Assembly (NCBI GenBank): GCA_910587465.1
Contig: CAJUMS010000008.1
Span: forward strand, 10,415-65,243
Direction of reading: 5' to 3'
DNA from: an uncultured Oscillospiraceae bacterium
Lineage (GTDB): Bacteria > Bacillota > Clostridia > Oscillospirales > Ruminococcaceae
DNA: 54,829 nt
How positions within the stretch are numbered: the first letter of the stretch is position 1; every line of letters begins with the position of its first letter. Of this stretch, positions 52,074 through 54,829 are shown in pieces. The translations under genes were made by a program, and so were the position numbers. Under the pieces are notes generated by a model. It searched no databases, was not told the origin of the DNA, and worked only from the letters and a program-made list of their open reading frames with translations.

Positions 52074-52667
52074 TTACTCCTTATCGTCATTATCAGCGAC
52101 ACGGACTTTAACAACGGAATCGTCCGCGCTTTGAACAGTGTCCTTTGTTTCGGTTATCTTCCTTATTCTGTGCACCGTAAAGCGAATTATTATCGCTACG
52201 ATAACAATATCCAACAGCACCTGCAAGCTGAAAAAGCTGATCTTGTCGCCTAACATACGCTGATGGAAGATATACATAACGTCAAAGATACCCATTAGCA
52301 CAGGTATTTTGCAGACTGATACACAGAACGCGTACCAATCATAAACGTCCTGCGCGGTGCGTTTGGTGATGTTGAATTTATTCAGCTTGCGGCTTGTAAG
52401 CGTGAGTATCAGATATGCCGCGAACACTCCCACGACCAGTGCGGGAAATATCAGCGATAGCCAATAGCTCCACGAGAATGCGCTGATATAGCTGTCCTCA
52501 ATCTCGGACACGCCCTCCGCGCCTATTTTTTGGAGCATCATGCGGTACTGCGTGATGAAGTTTACCGTCACCGAAAAGATAAGCACCGCTATTCCGAGCG
52601 ACAGCACGTCGCTAACCACCCGCGCGACCCGAAACGACGGCTTGACGGGATATTTGCCTATTTTCAT
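52074..52667 (-). CDS. Hypothetical four-helix membrane protein in the pyr operon
   Basis: A 197-residue protein with four predicted membrane helices (LSLGIAVLIFSVTVNFI; WLSLIFPALVVGVFAAYLIL; AFCVSVCKIPVLMGIFDVMYIF; LLDIVIVAIIIRFTVHRI) and an acidic C-terminus (KVRVADNDDKE). No family recognised. It sits between carB and pyrK, 8 bp before pyrK and about 30 bp after carB, so it is transcribed with pyrimidine genes. A membrane protein is unexpected in this position; a transport role is possible but unproven. Confidence 0.8.
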   Translation of the reverse strand: MKIGKYPVKPSFRVARVVSDVLSLGIAVLIFSVTVNFITQYRMMLQKIGAEGVSEIEDSYISAFSWSYWLSLIFPALVVGVFAAYLILTLTSRKLNKFNITKRTAQDVYDWYAFCVSVCKIPVLMGIFDVMYIFHQRMLGDKISFFSLQVLLDIVIVAIIIRFTVHRIRKITETKDTVQSADDSVVKVRVADNDDKE

Positions 52668-52696
52668 AATTTAGTTTATCACCCCGTATTATTACA

Positions 52697-54829
52697 TTAT
52701 ATTTTAGTTATATCTACCATTTCAACATCCGCAATAGTCTTGTGCATTTCAAGACAATCGAGCAGGGCGTTTGCCGTGTCGATTGCCGTAAGACAAACGA
52801 TAGAGCGCTCCACCGCTTTTCTTCTCATGCGCACGCTGTCAAGTGACGGCTTACGTCCCGTTTCCGAGGTGGAGATCACGTAATTTATCTCGCCGCTTTC
52901 AAGCAGTGTTATAACGTTCGGCTCCTTGTACTCGTGAATACGGTAAACGTGGTTTGCGGCTATCATATTGCGGTTCAGTACCGAAGCCGTGCCGCCCGTA
53001 GCGTATATCTTGAATCCGAGCGCTTCAAAGCGAGATGCGATCTCAATAACGTCGTTTTTGTCGCTGTCGCGGACGGAGATCAATACGCCGCCCTTGTCGT
53101 AGAATTTGTAACCTGCCGCGATAAGTCCTTTATACAATGCTTCTCCAAAGGTTTTTGCTATGCCTAGGCACTCTCCCGTTGATTTCATTTCGGGACCGAG
53201 CTGGTTGTCAACATCGTGCAGTTTCTCGAATGAGAACACGGGGACTTTTACCGCGATATAGTCCGATTCGGGGTACAGTCCGCTCTTATAGCCCATATCT
53301 TTCAGCTTTTTGCCGAGAATTATCTTTGTTGCGAGATCAACCATAGGTACGCCCGTTACCTTGGAAATATATGGCACAGTACGCGACGAACGCGGATTGA
53401 CCTCAATTACATAGACCTCGTGATTGTATACTACGTACTGGATATTCACAAGACCTATTACATGGAGCGCCTTCGCGAGCTTTTCGGTGTAGTCTATAAT
53501 TACCTTTTTGATATGGTTTGTGAGATTCTGACAAGGATAAATGGAGATGCTGTCGCCGCTGTGGATACCCGCGCGCTCTACGTGCTCCATAATGCCCGGG
53601 ATAACGAAATCCTCGCCGTCACAGATAGCGTCGACCTCAACCTCCGTACCCATCATATACTTATCAATAAGCACGGGGTTTTCAAGCTCCGTCGCGGTGA
53701 TTATCTTCATATACTCGTCAACGTCGCTGTCGCAGTGCGCGATTATCATATTCTGCCCTCCGAGAACGTAACTCGGACGGAGCAGAACGGGATAACCCAG
53801 CTCGTTCGCGACTTTGAGCGCTTGCTTTGTTGTGAATACTGTTTCTCCCTTGGGGCGCGGAATTCCGCACTTTTCCAGCAACTCGTCAAACAGCTCTCTG
53901 TCCTCCGCCGCGTCGATATCCGCCGCCTGTGTGCCAAGTATGCGCACTCCCATTTCGGTGAGGTGTTTGGTTAGGGAGATCGCCGTCTGACCACCAAACT
54001 GAACTACACAGCCGTAAGGCTTCTCGGTAGCGATAAGCGCCTCAACGTCCTCGCGGGTGAGCGGGTCAAAATACAGGCGCGTTCCCGTGTCAAAGTCGGT
54101 GGAAACAGTTTCGGGATTGTTGTTGCAAATAATTGCCTCGCAACCCTCCTCCTTCAATGTCCACACGCAGTGAACGGAGCAGTAGTCGAACTCTATACCC
54201 TGTCCGATACGTATAGGTCCGCTTCCGAAAACGATGACTTTTTTCTTATCGGTCGGGTGAGCTTCAATAAACTCTGCCGCTTCGTTTTCGCGGTCGAAGG
54301 TGTTGTAGAAGTATGGAGTGCTTGCCGAAAACTCGGCAGCGCAAGTGTCTACCATTTTATATACGGCGAGGCGGCGGTCAATTCCGCGCTCCGCAAGCTT
54401 CTGTTCCGAAATGCGCTCGATAGTGCTGTCGAGATAGCAATACTTCTTTGCCGTATCGTACTTTTCTTGGGTCAATTTGCCCTTTGCAAGCCATTTTTCA
54501 AGCTCGACAAGATTATTTAGTTTCGCAATAAACCATTTATCTATCTTGGTGATGTCATGAATGGTATCTATCGAAATATCGCGCTTTAACGCCTCAAATA
54601 CGCAGAACGAACGGTCAACGTCAACATCTTCAAGCTTTTTGAGGATATCATCGTCCGAAAGCAGAGTGAACTCCTTTTTGGTCATGGTGTCCATTTTCAG
54701 CTCGATAGAGCGGACGGCTTTCATCATTCCCGCCTCGAATGAGGGAGCGATAGCCATAATCTCGCCCGTGGCTTTCATCTGAGTACCAAGCGTTTTTTTC
54801 GCGTATACGAATTTATCAAAAGGCCACTT
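52697..54829 (-). CDS. carB: Carbamoyl-phosphate synthase large subunit, C-terminal part
   Basis: The last about 710 residues of CarB (about 1070 in full), which makes carbamoyl phosphate for pyrimidine and arginine synthesis; the 5' end is outside the window. Visible: end of the first synthetase domain (KWPFDKFVYAKKTLGTQMKATGE), IGQGIEFDYC, RPSYVLGGQNM, EVNPRSSRTVPY in the second ATP-grasp domain, and the C-terminal MGS-like allosteric domain (FKIYATGGTASVLN). Start of the carB-(membrane protein)-pyrK-pyrD run. No arginine genes are visible. Confidence 0.95.
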   Translation of the reverse strand, partial: KWPFDKFVYAKKTLGTQMKATGEIMAIAPSFEAGMMKAVRSIELKMDTMTKKEFTLLSDDDILKKLEDVDVDRSFCVFEALKRDISIDTIHDITKIDKWFIAKLNNLVELEKWLAKGKLTQEKYDTAKKYCYLDSTIERISEQKLAERGIDRRLAVYKMVDTCAAEFSASTPYFYNTFDRENEAAEFIEAHPTDKKKVIVFGSGPIRIGQGIEFDYCSVHCVWTLKEEGCEAIICNNNPETVSTDFDTGTRLYFDPLTREDVEALIATEKPYGCVVQFGGQTAISLTKHLTEMGVRILGTQAADIDAAEDRELFDELLEKCGIPRPKGETVFTTKQALKVANELGYPVLLRPSYVLGGQNMIIAHCDSDVDEYMKIITATELENPVLIDKYMMGTEVEVDAICDGEDFVIPGIMEHVERAGIHSGDSISIYPCQNLTNHIKKVIIDYTEKLAKALHVIGLVNIQYVVYNHEVYVIEVNPRSSRTVPYISKVTGVPMVDLATKIILGKKLKDMGYKSGLYPESDYIAVKVPVFSFEKLHDVDNQLGPEMKSTGECLGIAKTFGEALYKGLIAAGYKFYDKGGVLISVRDSDKNDVIEIASRFEALGFKIYATGGTASVLNRNMIAANHVYRIHEYKEPNVITLLESGEINYVISTSETGRKPSLDSVRMRRKAVERSIVCLTAIDTANALLDCLEMHKTIADVEMVDITKI

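Noticed and set aside
1..54829. CRISPR array, insertion sequence, tRNA or rRNA genes
   Set aside because: No regularly spaced repeat-spacer pattern, transposase, tRNA-like cloverleaf or rRNA sequence was seen on reading through; weak or degenerate cases could be missed without a search.

Overview
The window looks like one contig from a Gram-positive, low-to-mid GC Clostridia (Oscillospirales/Ruminococcaceae-like, probably gut). This rests on Firmicutes-type gene content (RNase J, GdpP, TmcAL, SpoIVB, MreBCD, PyrK/PyrD type 1B), strong AGGAGG ribosome sites, many TTGACA-N17-TATAAT promoters, and a spoIVB gene that implies sporulation or a sporulating ancestry. The first 16 bases match the end of an Illumina TruSeq adapter, so position 1 is an artefactual contig end. 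The left-most gene (a P-type ATPase) and the right-most gene (carB) are both cut.

Layout. 17-774: 5' part of a calcium-type P-type ATPase. 838-4752 (minus): a vWA / PP2C / protein kinase triad resembling the TerY-P signalling triad, behind a perfect consensus promoter. 4992-8912 (plus): GtrA-like membrane protein, trmB, an unknown protein, a GNAT, a frameshifted membrane-protein gene, and an alpha/beta hydrolase with a Cys-rich insert. 9062-12505: a ClpC-like AAA+ unfoldase lacking the usual middle domain, convergent with spoIVB. 13104-22708: a typical origin-proximal Firmicutes block, rnj-gdpP-rplI-dnaB-tilS-hpt-ftsH. 22763-24610: GNAT, zinc-ribbon membrane protein and a DUF218 protein. 24790-27102: a polar amino-acid ABC importer. 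27156-28157 (minus): XRE-methyltransferase fusion. 28277-28429 (plus): a candidate independent structured RNA with its own promoter and terminator.

28424-32272 (minus): tmcAL-murL-murD2, the alternative D-glutamate route for peptidoglycan (L-Glu ligation, then epimerisation on the UDP-linked precursor). 32446-34796: ackA and a lipoprotein beta-mannanase. 35001-41476: mreB, an unknown small gene, mreC, mreD, mrdA-type PBP, a MinD-like ATPase and mgsA, with a parS-like palindrome before the PBP gene. 41688-42458: GH25 lysozyme with Cpl-7-like C-terminus and a structured leader. 42579-48493: a two-component system wrapped around an ABC exporter with three tandem permeases and the debris of a fourth; four TCTTAACC-like direct repeats at 11-12 bp spacing precede the exporter. 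48565-50199 (minus): an ECF-like sigma factor with a very long C-terminal extension. 50388-54829 (minus): carB-(membrane protein)-pyrK-pyrD.

Themes: cell-envelope synthesis and remodelling (murL/murD2, mre, PBP, lysozyme), envelope-stress signalling (two-component ABC exporter, TerY-P-like triad, long sigma factor) and replication/translation housekeeping. All assignments come from reading translated motifs by eye; no database search was run.
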